Assembly: GCA_946540735.1 (NCBI GenBank)
Contig: CAMNIN010000016.1
Span: forward strand, 1 to 60,762
Direction: 5' to 3'
DNA: 60,762 nucleotides
From: an uncultured Prevotellaceae bacterium
GTDB taxonomy: Bacteria > Bacteroidota > Bacteroidia > Bacteroidales > Bacteroidaceae
In this document: piece after piece, positions 25,656 through 34,489 of the stretch
Numbering within the stretch: the first letter of the stretch is position 1
Layout of the letters: each line of letters opens with the position of its first letter
Translations under genes and position numbers: made by a program
Notes under the pieces: model-generated
What the model was told of the DNA's origin: nothing
Databases searched by the model: none
The model's input: the letters and a program-made list of their open reading frames with translations, nothing else

Positions 25656-26528
25656 CTATAGGTTTCTGTTGGGTTTGATGGAGTCGATGGCCTGTCGCAG
25701 CAAGTTGAGCCTTTCGGCCACGGCAGCGTCGTCAATGACACAGACGTCGCGGAGGTTGCCGAAGTCTGTCGAGAGTCGTATCTCAAGGCGGTAGGAGAGG
25801 CCGTCCTCGGAGTCGTGCTCGTCGATCACCTTGCCCACCATGATACCCGGGGGGAACATCGAGGAGTATCCACTGGTCACGATGGTGTCGCCCTTTTCGA
25901 ACTTGGCATGCCGGGGGATGTCGTCGACATAGGCGATATCGGGTTTCCCTCCTTCCCAGTGGAGGTAGCCGAAATAGCCGCGCCCTTGTATGGCGCAGCT
26001 GATATTGGAGTGTGTGCTCAGTACGGGAATCACCACGGCGTAGCGTCCGGAAGCCATGTATACCACACCCACCACACCGTTGCCGCAGGCCACGCCCATA
26101 TCCGGGTGCACACCGTCATACATCCCTTTGTTGATGGTGATGAAGTTGTCGGCTTTGTCGATGGAGTTGCTGATCACCTTGGCAGGAATCAGTCTGTATT
26201 GGCTGAGCAGAGGCATCTGCCCCCGGTCCACGTAGGTGGAGTCATGCTTGAGTCTCTCGTCGGTGAGCTGCTCCCTGAGGATGGCCACTTCACGCTCAAG
26301 CATGAGGTTGCGCTCGGTGAGCTGTTCGTTGACTGCCCCTTGCCCTATGAAGGAATAGAATTTCGAGTCCGCTTCATGGGTGAGGCCGGCCAGGTAGTTG
26401 GCGGATGAGAACCATACGCTTCCCTGGTAGCTGTTGTATTGGAAGAGCAGCACAAGGCTCACCACCTCGAGTATCACGAATACAAACCAGTAGTTGTATT
26501 TCTTGAGAAACTCAATGAGATTGCGCAT
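25656..26528 (-). CDS. mreC: Rod-shape-determining protein MreC
   Basis: A 290-residue bitopic protein: a short cytoplasmic start, one helix (about 13-32), a coiled-coil segment (about 65-95: ERNLMLEREVAILREQLTDE), then the two-lobed beta domain with KVISNSIDKADNFITINKG, VACGNGVVGVVYMASGRYAV and the GDTIVTSGYSSMFPPGIMVG motif (about 213-232). It scaffolds the elongasome in the periplasm and activates PBP2. It is ten bases from mreB. Confidence 0.93.
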   Translation of the reverse strand: MRNLIEFLKKYNYWFVFVILEVVSLVLLFQYNSYQGSVWFSSANYLAGLTHEADSKFYSFIGQGAVNEQLTERNLMLEREVAILREQLTDERLKHDSTYVDRGQMPLLSQYRLIPAKVISNSIDKADNFITINKGMYDGVHPDMGVACGNGVVGVVYMASGRYAVVIPVLSTHSNISCAIQGRGYFGYLHWEGGKPDIAYVDDIPRHAKFEKGDTIVTSGYSSMFPPGIMVGKVIDEHDSEDGLSYRLEIRLSTDFGNLRDVCVIDDAAVAERLNLLRQAIDSIKPNRNL

Positions 26529-26538
26529 GGCCAGTGTC

Positions 26539-27561
26539 TTATCTCATCAGGAAGGAGTAGCGGTCGACATTCTTCAGAGCCACACCGGCACCTTTGGCCA
26601 CGCTGTGCAGCGGGTCTTCAGCGATGTGGAAGGGAATCTGTATCTTGTCGTGCAGGCGCTTGTCGAGGCCACGCAACAGGGCACCGCCGCCTGTGAGGTA
26701 GATGCCGTTGTGCACGATGTCGGCATACAGCTCAGGTGGTGTCTTCTCCAGGGCGGAGAGTACGGCATTCTCGATTTTAGCCACTGTCTTGTCGAGGCAG
26801 TGCGCGATTTCCTGGTAGCACACTGGCACTTCCATCGGGAGTGCGGTGATGCGGTTGGGGCCGTGAACGATATAGTCCTCGGGGGCCTCGTCTCCCAGGT
26901 CGGTGAGGGCAGACCCCACATGGATCTTGATGCGCTCGGCCATTCGTTCACCCACTTTCAGGTTGTGCTGACGGCTCATATAATCCTGGATGTCGGCGGT
27001 GAGGTCATCGCCGGCGATGCGGATTGAGTTGTTGCTCACGATACCGCCAAGAGAGATGACGGCGATCTCGGTGCTGCCGCCGCCGATGTCGACGATCATG
27101 TTACCCTCAGGGGCTTCCACGTCGATGCCGATGCCGATGGCTGCTGCCATGGGCTCGAAAATCAGATAGACATCGCGCCCGTCGGCATGCTCAGCGGAGT
27201 CACGCACGGCACGCAATTCCACCTCCGTCGAACCAGAGGGCACTCCGATGACCATACGGAGCGATGGAGAGAAGAAACGGCTGCCGGTATGCACCATCTT
27301 GATGAGCCCTCTCATCATCTGCTCGCAGGCAGAGAAGTCGGCGATCACACCGTCGCGCAGTGGGCGCACGGTGCGTATGTTGTCATGAGTTTTCTCGTAC
27401 ATCAACTTGGCTTTCTCGCCTACGGCGAGCATTTTGTCGGTGCGCTTGTCAAGTGCCACGACAGAGGGCTCGTCGACAACAATCTTATCATCACTGATAA
27501 TGATGGTGTTGGCGGTGCCAAGGTCCATTGCTATTTCACGAGTGAATGAAAAAAATCCCAT
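26539..27561 (-). CDS. mreB: Rod-shape-determining actin homologue MreB
   Basis: A 340-residue cytoplasmic actin-like ATPase organising the elongasome. Phosphate-binding motifs: MDLGTANTIIISDDKIVVDE (about 12-31), VIGVPSGSTEVELRAVRDSA (about 106-125), MIVDIGGGSTEIAVISLGGI (about 160-179) and YLTGGGALLRGLD (about 293-305). The start MGFFSFTREIAMDLG is chosen because the usual MreB N-terminus is short and amphipathic; an upstream in-frame ATG at 27606 would add 15 unlikely residues. It lies 53 bases after the IMP cyclohydrolase gene on the same strand. Confidence 0.96.
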   Translation of the reverse strand: MGFFSFTREIAMDLGTANTIIISDDKIVVDEPSVVALDKRTDKMLAVGEKAKLMYEKTHDNIRTVRPLRDGVIADFSACEQMMRGLIKMVHTGSRFFSPSLRMVIGVPSGSTEVELRAVRDSAEHADGRDVYLIFEPMAAAIGIGIDVEAPEGNMIVDIGGGSTEIAVISLGGIVSNNSIRIAGDDLTADIQDYMSRQHNLKVGERMAERIKIHVGSALTDLGDEAPEDYIVHGPNRITALPMEVPVCYQEIAHCLDKTVAKIENAVLSALEKTPPELYADIVHNGIYLTGGGALLRGLDKRLHDKIQIPFHIAEDPLHSVAKGAGVALKNVDRYSFLMR

Positions 27562-27614
27562 TTTCCTAAGTTTTAAACGAATTGAAGTTGACCGGAATAG
27601 CCCCAAGTCCAGTT

Positions 27615-28211
27615 TTATTTCCCTGCGAACCAGTTGTGGATGGCTGTGTCGTAGTGGCTGCTCACGCCGAAAGCGCGCTCTGCCAACATGCGGCGGTCGG
27701 CCAGGCTGGTCGCTGCGCCCTTCTCACGAAGGATGTCCACCAGGATGCCATATTCGGCCTTGCTGGGCACGATGACCACATCTTTGAAATTCTTGGCTGC
27801 TGCCCTGATGAGTGAGATGCCGCCGATATCGATTTTCTCGATGATGTCCTGCTCGGCAGCCCCGCTGGCCACGGTGTCCTCAAAGGGGTAGAGGTCGACC
27901 ACGACGAGGTCGATTTCGGGGATGTCGTATTCTTTCATCTGCTGCTGGTCGCCTTCGTTGTCACGTCGTGCGAGAATGCCGCCAAACACCTTGGGGTGCA
28001 AGGTTTTCACGCGCCCGCCAAGGATAGACGGGTAGGTCGTCACGCTCTCTACGGTCTGGCACTCATAGCCCAGCGACTCAATGAATTTCTGCGTTCCTCC
28101 GGTGGAAAGGAATTTGACACCACCGGCGTGGAGCTCAGCCAGCAATTCCTCAAGTCCGTCTTTGTGGTAGACGGAAACCAATGCGGTTTTTATCGTTTTG
28201 TTTTCAGCCAT
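27615..28211 (-). CDS. purH: Stand-alone IMP cyclohydrolase (N-terminal half of PurH)
   Basis: Only 198 residues, corresponding to the MGS-like IMP cyclohydrolase domain of PurH, which catalyses ring closure of FAICAR to IMP. Motifs are intact: LVSVYHKDGLEELLAEL, FLSTGGTQKFIESLGY, TTYPSILGGRVKTLHPKVFG, DLVVVDLYPFEDTV and IDIGGISLIRAAAKNF (catalytic Lys in the last). The usual bifunctional protein is about 510-530 residues with a C-terminal AICAR transformylase. Here translation stops at SHYDTAIHNWFAGK, the domain junction, and the 53 bases before mreB hold no remnant of the missing half. The transformylase must be encoded elsewhere. It heads the mre cluster and faces purN across 247 bases. 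Confidence 0.93.
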   Translation of the reverse strand: MAENKTIKTALVSVYHKDGLEELLAELHAGGVKFLSTGGTQKFIESLGYECQTVESVTTYPSILGGRVKTLHPKVFGGILARRDNEGDQQQMKEYDIPEIDLVVVDLYPFEDTVASGAAEQDIIEKIDIGGISLIRAAAKNFKDVVIVPSKAEYGILVDILREKGAATSLADRRMLAERAFGVSSHYDTAIHNWFAGK

Positions 28212-28238
28212 ATTCTATATTTATTTTTTTTGAGAATG

Positions 28239-28246
28239 CAAAGTTA
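28239..28246 (-). promoter_or_regulatory. Putative -7 element for purH-mre
   Basis: TAACTTTG on the minus strand matches TAnnTTTG. The expected start is near 28233 with a leader of about 20 nt. The -33 region is not recognisable. Confidence 0.45.
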
Positions 28247-28306
28247 CTAAAAAAAGGACTTACCTAAGGCATGTTTATCTCACTTTTTTATTTTTTTGCC
28301 CGAATA

Positions 28307-28338
28307 TTTGATTTATGTTATTTAATGTGTTAATTTTG
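28307..28338 (+). promoter_or_regulatory. purN promoter with a long leader
   Basis: TTTG (28307-28310), a 20-base spacer and TAATTTTG (28331-28338) match the consensus. Transcription near 28344 gives a leader of about 115 nt before the purN ATG. The leader holds a 9-T run near 28410 but no convincing terminator stem or known riboswitch. Confidence 0.65.
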
Positions 28339-28458
28339 CAGTCTGTAGCGGAAATCGTCTCTCATCATAAGGAATGGCTTTAGTGGGCACAACTATCAAC
28401 GGAGGGACGTTTTTTTTTCGTTTTCACGCGTTTTGTCGCATTTTACATGTTATATCCA

Positions 28459-29040
28459 ATGACCAACATCGCTATTTTTGTATCAGGCAACGGAAGCAAT
28501 TGTGAGAATCTCATCAAGTTCTTCCAGCATCATGAGCGGGCACGTGTCGTATTGGTGGTCAGCAACAAGGCCGATGCGTATGCCCTCGTGAGAGCAGAGC
28601 GCCTCGGTGTGGACACCATGGTCGTCAGCAAGACACAACTCAACGACCCGTCAGTGGTACCTCCATTGCTCGACAAGTATGAGATCCGTCTGATCGTGCT
28701 GGCCGGTTTCCTGCCCATCATCCCGGATTACCTGATCAGTTTGTATCCTCGCCGTATCATCAATATCCATCCCTCGCTCCTGCCGCGTCATGGCGGAAAA
28801 GGCATGTGGGGGCATCATGTGCATGAGGCTGTCAAGGCCTGTGGCGATTCAGAGACCGGCATCACCGTGCACTATGTCTCGTCGGTTTGCGATGGTGGTG
28901 AGATCATCGCACAGCGTAAGGTGGCTCTTTCGCCGGATGACTCTGTCGGCGACATCGCGGCCAAGGAGCATGAACTGGAGATGCTCTATTTCCCGGAGAT
29001 TGTGGAACAGGTATTGCTCGGAATGAGTGAAAAAAATTGA
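28459..29040 (+). CDS. purN: Phosphoribosylglycinamide formyltransferase
   Basis: GAR transformylase of 193 residues using 10-formyl-THF in step three of purine synthesis. Substrate-binding FVSGNGSNCENLIKFF lies at the N-terminus (about 6-21). The catalytic Asn/His are in INIHPSLLPRHGGKGM (about 100-115), and the catalytic Asp lies in SSVCDGGEIIAQ (about 139-150). An in-frame ATG at 28447 is four codons upstream; MTNIAIFVSG is preferred because it matches the family N-terminus. It is divergent from the IMP cyclohydrolase gene, so two purine genes share one intergenic region. It is followed after four bases by a vitamin B6 kinase. Confidence 0.95.
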   Translation: MTNIAIFVSGNGSNCENLIKFFQHHERARVVLVVSNKADAYALVRAERLGVDTMVVSKTQLNDPSVVPPLLDKYEIRLIVLAGFLPIIPDYLISLYPRRIINIHPSLLPRHGGKGMWGHHVHEAVKACGDSETGITVHYVSSVCDGGEIIAQRKVALSPDDSVGDIAAKEHELEMLYFPEIVEQVLLGMSEKN

Positions 29041-29044
29041 AAAA

Positions 29045-29860
29045 ATGAATAAGCAGATCCTTCTTATCAATGATATTGCCGGATATGGCAAGGTGGCCAC
29101 TGCGGCCATGCTGCCCATCCTTTCCTATTTTGGATTGCCCGTTTACAACTTGCCGACAGCATTGGTCTCCAACACACTGGATTACGGGAAATTCAATATA
29201 CTCGACACCACGGATTACATCCAAGGCGTCTTCCCTGTCTGGAAAGAGCTGGGCTTCCGTTTTGATGCGATTGCCACGGGTTTTATCGCTTCTGAGCGAC
29301 AGGCTCGCATCGTTTCCCAATATTGCATGGAGCAGGCCTCTCATGGTACGACGATCTTCGTCGATCCCATCATGGGCGATGAGGGGAAACTATATAATGG
29401 TGTGACTCCTTCCACCATCCGCAGTATGCTTGAGATGCTGTCTGTGGCCCACCTTATCTATCCTAATTACACGGAGGCTTGCTACTTGACCGGAACACCC
29501 TACAGAGAAGACGGTGTGACGTTGGAGGAAGCTCATCGGATGGTGGAAGCCCTTCATGAGGTTGGGGCCAAGTCGGTGATCATCACCAGCATGATTGTCG
29601 ATGGCGTGCATTGCGTCATTGGTTTGAACCATTACGACGGACAGCTGTTCAAGTTGGATTATACCGAGATACCCGTGCACTTTCCCGGTACTGGAGATAT
29701 CTTCTCGGCTGTGCTGATCGGCCATCTGCTGAGAGGCGAGCCTTTGGTGGAGAGCACCCGCCAGGCAATGGACGCCGTGGCTCGGCTGATTGAACTCAAC
29801 AAGGATAACACCGATAAGAACAGGGGTATTCCTATTGAGAAACATCTTGACATTTTCTGA
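29045..29860 (+). CDS. pdxY: Pyridoxal/pyridoxamine kinase
   Basis: A 271-residue ribokinase-fold kinase of the PdxK/PdxY type, phosphorylating the 5' hydroxyl of B6 vitamers. It begins QILLINDIAGYGKVATAAML, has VDPIMGDEGKLYNG (about 113-126), YPNYTEACYLTG (about 145-156) and the ATP/anion-hole motif HFPGTGDIFSAVLIGHLLRG (about 212-231) with catalytic Asp in GTGD. Adjacent in-frame ATGs at 29027 would overlap purN; 29045 is used. It converges on the rluA gene with one base between the stops. Confidence 0.85.
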   Translation: MNKQILLINDIAGYGKVATAAMLPILSYFGLPVYNLPTALVSNTLDYGKFNILDTTDYIQGVFPVWKELGFRFDAIATGFIASERQARIVSQYCMEQASHGTTIFVDPIMGDEGKLYNGVTPSTIRSMLEMLSVAHLIYPNYTEACYLTGTPYREDGVTLEEAHRMVEALHEVGAKSVIITSMIVDGVHCVIGLNHYDGQLFKLDYTEIPVHFPGTGDIFSAVLIGHLLRGEPLVESTRQAMDAVARLIELNKDNTDKNRGIPIEKHLDIF

Positions 29861-29861
29861 T

Positions 29862-31463
29862 TCAGAAATTTGCTTTCCGTGTGAAAGTCATCATCTCTTT
29901 TGTGACGGGGTGACGGAAACGGATTGTTTCCGCATGCAGGTACAGACGATCAGACGGCGTGCCGTATAGTGTGTCGCCTTTGATGGGTGTGCCCAGTCCG
30001 TCGGGATGGGCGCAGTGCACACGGAGCTGGTGCGTCCTTCCGGTTCTTGGGCTTAGAATGACACGGTCTGGAGCGACGGCCTCATAGTCGGTGACGGCCT
30101 CTTTGCCCGATCTGTAATCCACCTGCTGCCTTGGACGGTCGGTAGGCACCGCACTCATGGGAAGTCGGATCGTGCCTGTCTTGGGCATTTCTGGTCTTAA
30201 AGCCTTCTCGAGAATGGCGACGTAGGTTTTGTGGACTTCTCTTTTCCTGAATTGTTCCTGTAAGTCTTTGTGTATGACTGCATTCTTGGCGACGACAAGG
30301 AGTCCGGAGGTGCTCATGTCGAGCCGGTGAACGATAAGAGGACCGGTAGCTTCTGGGCAATGGGCTTTGGCAAAAGACCATACCGAAGCTTCGCCGACCT
30401 TCCCAGGAACAGACAACACCCCTTCGGGTTTGTGAATGACCATTATCCAGTCGTCCTCATAGACCGTCTCAGGAGTGCGAAGTGCAGGTTTTTCGTGGAT
30501 GTTGTCGTCGACATCCAGCCCTTGCAGCATGAATTGGAGTATGGGAAGGCATTTCCCTCTGCAAGCCGGATAGAATTGCAAGTGCTGCCGTATCTCGCCG
30601 ACGGGGGACCGCCCCCACCAGAATTCCGCAATGCTGATCGGGCGCAGGTGATGGAGATAGGCATATTGCAGTAGTTTGGGCGCGCAGCACTCCCCACTGC
30701 CAGAGGGTGGGACAGGGGTGATGGTATCGCTGAAAATCTGCAGTAGGTTGCGTGTTTGTCCGAGTGCGTTGCGCATGTTGAACTGCTCAAACAGCCATTG
30801 CTGAAGGGCGTCGGACTTTTTCTTTCGCTCAGAACGGAGCTGTAGAATCTCTTTCTCGAGGTCAGCCACATATGTTGTCTGCCGAACGATTTCCTGCCGA
30901 TGCCTTTGTCGTATCCGTTTGAGTTCGGCTTTCATCCATTGGCTTTCCCTGATGAGTTCGGCCTCGGAGTGAGATGGGTTTTTCCTCATTTCGTCCCGCC
31001 GTTGCTTGGCCGTCTCCATCTCCTTTTTCCACGATGCTACCTCTCGTTCCATGTCCTGCTGGAGAAGTGCCAGCCGATGTCTGGCTGCAAGCAGTTCGGG
31101 TGAATGTTCCAGTTCATTCACTCGTTGGTTGATGGCGCTGATGTGCGCTTCTTCTTGTTTGAAATAGCCATCAGGTTGTTGGAAGTCAAACACAGCCGGC
31201 ACGAACCAAGGCCAATCGTTGCGCTCTGCCAACAGTCCTGAATAGGCAGCCAGGAATCCCAGCTGACGACGCTCGTCTTCCACCACCAAGACGCCGAACA
31301 TTTTCCCGGCTTGAATCTCGTCCTGCCACTCTTCCATTGTTTCCAGATAGCGTTGTACGGCTTCCGCTGCCTGTTGACAGAGTGGATGAGGCACGTATCC
31401 CATGGGATTGTTGAGTCTCTTGGGACGGGTGAACTGGGCGTAAAGTGGGTGGAATCTCTCCAT
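29862..31463 (-). CDS. RluA-family pseudouridine synthase with long N-terminal extension
   Basis: A 533-residue protein. The last about 195 residues are a complete RluA-type synthase: VYEDDWIMVIHKPEGVLSVP (about 338), catalytic Asp in HRLDMSTSGLLVV (about 379-391), then SPRTGRTHQLRVH (about 467-479) and the GLGTPIKGDTLYG segment. It isomerises a uridine in rRNA or tRNA; position 32 of tRNA or 746 of 23S rRNA are the usual RluA targets. The first about 330 residues include a region with GYVPHPLCQQAAEAVQRYLE, a strong coiled coil (about 110-230, Glu/Lys/Arg/Gln-rich) and a short segment before the catalytic domain. Long versions of this kind occur in other Bacteroidota. It follows the DUF4450 gene by 14 bases. 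Confidence 0.88.
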   Translation of the reverse strand: MERFHPLYAQFTRPKRLNNPMGYVPHPLCQQAAEAVQRYLETMEEWQDEIQAGKMFGVLVVEDERRQLGFLAAYSGLLAERNDWPWFVPAVFDFQQPDGYFKQEEAHISAINQRVNELEHSPELLAARHRLALLQQDMEREVASWKKEMETAKQRRDEMRKNPSHSEAELIRESQWMKAELKRIRQRHRQEIVRQTTYVADLEKEILQLRSERKKKSDALQQWLFEQFNMRNALGQTRNLLQIFSDTITPVPPSGSGECCAPKLLQYAYLHHLRPISIAEFWWGRSPVGEIRQHLQFYPACRGKCLPILQFMLQGLDVDDNIHEKPALRTPETVYEDDWIMVIHKPEGVLSVPGKVGEASVWSFAKAHCPEATGPLIVHRLDMSTSGLLVVAKNAVIHKDLQEQFRKREVHKTYVAILEKALRPEMPKTGTIRLPMSAVPTDRPRQQVDYRSGKEAVTDYEAVAPDRVILSPRTGRTHQLRVHCAHPDGLGTPIKGDTLYGTPSDRLYLHAETIRFRHPVTKEMMTFTRKANF

Positions 31464-31477
31464 GCGGGGCGTTTTGC

Positions 31478-34465
31478 TCAGTTGGTCAGGGTGACAGCCA
31501 TGAGTCCGATGACCACATCGCAGGACAGGGTGCGTAAGGTCAGCCTCCGCAGTCGTTTCTTGGGATTGAGGGGCATCTTGAGGATTTCAGCTGCCCCGCA
31601 GTCGATAAGTCGTGGTTCCGCACTGTCGGGATTTCCCGGAACACTGTTGTCGAAAGCTCCGGTCTTGACGATCTCGCTGATATGGCGTGACACCTTCCCG
31701 CTCCCCAGGTGCACCCTGTAGGGCCGCAGCGATGCGGCGCTGAATGCCAGTCCGTCAAGGTAGTAGTCCTGTTCGATGGGGCACCAGTTGATGGGGTTCA
31801 CCAGTCTCAGGGTGTCGACGGAGTGGTCGCTGTATTCCACGGTGACGATGCCGTTGTCGATGCGGCTCTGCATGTTGTTGGTGCTGCCGGCCAGCATCAG
31901 GCAGGCGTATGACGCTTTCCCCTTGAGGGGGATTGTCACGCTCTCCGGATAGTTGTCCCACAGCGACGTGTAGATGATGTTTTGTCCCTCAGCTGGTGTG
32001 AGGAAGGTCACGCCGATGCCGGTGTCAAACAAGCCCTTCACGGATTTGGCGCGCAGTCCATCGTCCTCGATGTGTGCTGTGCGGTTGGGAAGGCACCATT
32101 GCCCGATACCCTGTTTTGGCAGTTGCAGCGTGGTGTAGGGCGGACGCGGGGTGAGGTACTCGTTTTTGAAAATATCATCCACATTGGCGTTGAAGAGTTT
32201 ACTGAGGTCTACTTGCCGTTGCTTGGTCCCTTCGATGAACTCAGCGAGTCCGGCGAGGTCGATGTCGGTCTGTTCCATGCTGGCCGTCATGTCGCTGGCC
32301 GGTTCCTCCTGGATGTCCCACTGGCTCATGTCGGCGATGAGGGTCTGGCTGACACTCTCCGTTCCTCGGAATTCCACAAATTGCCCGTCGCCGGTTCCCA
32401 CCCGTAGGATGATCCGCAGGGGTTGTGCGAAATGTTGTTCGACGTCGTAGATCAGTTTCTCGCCTTGCCGGCGGAAGGAGTAAGTCAGGTAAGGTGTGGA
32501 GATGGATGCCTCGTTCCATTCATCGGGCAGGGTATACTGGATGATGCACTGTCCATTGAGTGCATCTGGCCTGATGCCGAAGAGTCCGTTGACGATGGCG
32601 CGGGACGAGATGCCGATGTTGTCGCCGAAATCACGGTAGGCCTCGCTGCGTGCTTTGTCGTAGTAACTGATCTGGCCGAAGTTTCCAGGGCATGCGCCGA
32701 GGAACATGCCGTCGAGTACGTCGCCCTTGAGCAGTCTGAATCCCTCGTTTCGCCTGCCGGCGATGAAATATGCCAAAGCCATGTTCATCACCTCTTCGTG
32801 GGCCACGTTGTTGGTGCTCCAGTCGTAGGGCAGCCAGTCGGTGGTGCTGAGGGAGAAAAGGGGTTTGCTGTCATCGGCCACCATTTGTCCGCCTCCCATC
32901 ACCTCCACGGGGATGTGGGGGAAGTGCCTGTCGGCATAGAGCGTGGCTTGCCAAGCCTGGTCGGGGGTGCAGGCGTTGCAGTCGATGGGGGTATAGATGG
33001 TCCACAGGGCGGCACTCTCATGCAATCTCTTCAGTCCCATCAGGTCCTGAAACTCAGCCCAGTGGCCCTCTTTCTTCATCCACAGCCTGTGGTTCATGGC
33101 TTTGAGGATGGCTTGGGCTTCTTGCTGGTAGGGCACCGGGTCCTCGCCGATGAGTTCGGCGATGCGTGCGGCGAGCAGGTTGCCTCGGTAGTTGTATGCC
33201 GAGGAATGGGTCACCGCGCCGCCATTGTAGTAGAGGGCATCGCTCGCCCAGATGCAGCAATAGGCGTCGTAGAGATGGTCGCCGTCGGGATCGAAATTGC
33301 GCTTTTCCCATTCCAGGTGGAGCTTGATGACCGGCCACATCTTCCTCATGTATTCTTTGTCGGCATGGTAGCAGAAGTGCCACATCAGCTCGTCGATATA
33401 GTTGAGGTTCATGTCGTAGTGGCTCATCTTCTCGTTGTTGCCAGGGAGTTTGCAGATGTATCCGTTGCTATACATCTGCGTGCCCCATTTCTCCTCGGCG
33501 CGCGCCAGGTTGTTCTTGGGGTCTTGGTTGGGGTGGGGGTATATCGGCGGCACTTGTGTCACCATGCTCTTGGCATAGGCGTCGAAATGAGATATGGCAC
33601 GCTCGTCCCATCCCAGCACGTCGCCCACGTATGCGGCACGCCAGCCAGCCAGCGGAGTGCGCCATCCGATGCATCCGTGCAGCCAGGTCTCACCGTCCCA
33701 AAGACCGTCGGCGGCAGCTGCCAGACTTGCTCCCAGGGTGTTGATATATGGGTCGGGGGTATGTATCTGGAGCCGTGAGATGATGCCTTGACGGATTTCC
33801 TCCTCTTTGGCGAAATGTGCTTCGCCGAGTGTATCGACCATGAGGGTGCGGTCGGCTGTCAGTGCGATATAGGTGTCGCTGTCGTTGACCCATGTCAGTG
33901 TCTGCAGTGGGAGGCCGACGCCTTCGTAGCTGCTGCGTGGCTCCAGTCCATAGTCCCCGTCGCGGGTCATCTTCGGCTTGGCCAGTTTCCTCACAATGGC
34001 GTGAAAAACAGGCTTTTGCTCGAAACCCTCGGTGTGAAACCGCCAGATGGCACCTTCATCGGTGTAGGTGGCCAGTGCGGTGATTTGCGCTTGTCCATGG
34101 TGCCAGGTGTCATCCCCTAAGGTGTAGGAGCGCCGCCCACCGTGGTATCTCGCTTCGCAGAAAGACGTGGAGTCGAGGGGTTGCAGCCGTCCGTTCTGTT
34201 CGATGAGGAAAGTGATGTTGAGGCTGTTGTCGCGGTCATAGGTGGCGAATACCGGACGATCGCTGGTCTCCAGCCGCATCCGGGTGTGTGAGCCATAGAG
34301 GGCACGGGTGTAGCGGTTTGTCCCGTTGACGCATACGATTTCGCCGTGGTCGGGATAATAGTTCATGGTCCTCGCCGGCTTCCTGCCTTCGTCGCCAGCT
34401 GAAGCGCCGACGGCCACAAGGGCCAGGATGCTGGTGAGGAATGTTCGGAGTGTTTTCGATGTCAT
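31478..34465 (-). CDS. DUF4450 family protein, putative secreted glycoside hydrolase
   Basis: A 995-residue exported protein (signal peptide ending near GASAGD, residue 24). The N-terminal beta region with MNYYPDHGEIVCVNGTNRYT and the alpha-helical centre (about 300-650; WPVIKLHLEWEKRNFDPDGD, AYNYRGNLLAARIAELIG, WSTNNVAHEEVMNMALAYFI) suggest a six-hairpin toroid followed by beta domains, as in large glycosidases. I recall this family as DUF4450 in Bacteroidota polysaccharide loci; its substrate is unknown to me. Acidic residues in NFDPDGDHLYDAYCCIWASD (about 391-410) and near GQISYYDKARSEAYRDFGDN are candidates for catalysis. It lies 24 bases after a CE2-like esterase, which suggests an acetylated plant polysaccharide. 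Confidence 0.65.
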   Translation of the reverse strand: MTSKTLRTFLTSILALVAVGASAGDEGRKPARTMNYYPDHGEIVCVNGTNRYTRALYGSHTRMRLETSDRPVFATYDRDNSLNITFLIEQNGRLQPLDSTSFCEARYHGGRRSYTLGDDTWHHGQAQITALATYTDEGAIWRFHTEGFEQKPVFHAIVRKLAKPKMTRDGDYGLEPRSSYEGVGLPLQTLTWVNDSDTYIALTADRTLMVDTLGEAHFAKEEEIRQGIISRLQIHTPDPYINTLGASLAAAADGLWDGETWLHGCIGWRTPLAGWRAAYVGDVLGWDERAISHFDAYAKSMVTQVPPIYPHPNQDPKNNLARAEEKWGTQMYSNGYICKLPGNNEKMSHYDMNLNYIDELMWHFCYHADKEYMRKMWPVIKLHLEWEKRNFDPDGDHLYDAYCCIWASDALYYNGGAVTHSSAYNYRGNLLAARIAELIGEDPVPYQQEAQAILKAMNHRLWMKKEGHWAEFQDLMGLKRLHESAALWTIYTPIDCNACTPDQAWQATLYADRHFPHIPVEVMGGGQMVADDSKPLFSLSTTDWLPYDWSTNNVAHEEVMNMALAYFIAGRRNEGFRLLKGDVLDGMFLGACPGNFGQISYYDKARSEAYRDFGDNIGISSRAIVNGLFGIRPDALNGQCIIQYTLPDEWNEASISTPYLTYSFRRQGEKLIYDVEQHFAQPLRIILRVGTGDGQFVEFRGTESVSQTLIADMSQWDIQEEPASDMTASMEQTDIDLAGLAEFIEGTKQRQVDLSKLFNANVDDIFKNEYLTPRPPYTTLQLPKQGIGQWCLPNRTAHIEDDGLRAKSVKGLFDTGIGVTFLTPAEGQNIIYTSLWDNYPESVTIPLKGKASYACLMLAGSTNNMQSRIDNGIVTVEYSDHSVDTLRLVNPINWCPIEQDYYLDGLAFSAASLRPYRVHLGSGKVSRHISEIVKTGAFDNSVPGNPDSAEPRLIDCGAAEILKMPLNPKKRLRRLTLRTLSCDVVIGLMAVTLTN

Positions 34466-34489
34466 GGGGTAGGGTGGAGCTATTCGGTT

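Noticed and set aside
27562..27614. Remnant of the PurH transformylase domain between purH and mreB.
   Set aside because: The 53 bases contain no match to the AICAR transformylase start in any frame, so the split is complete, not a recent frameshift.
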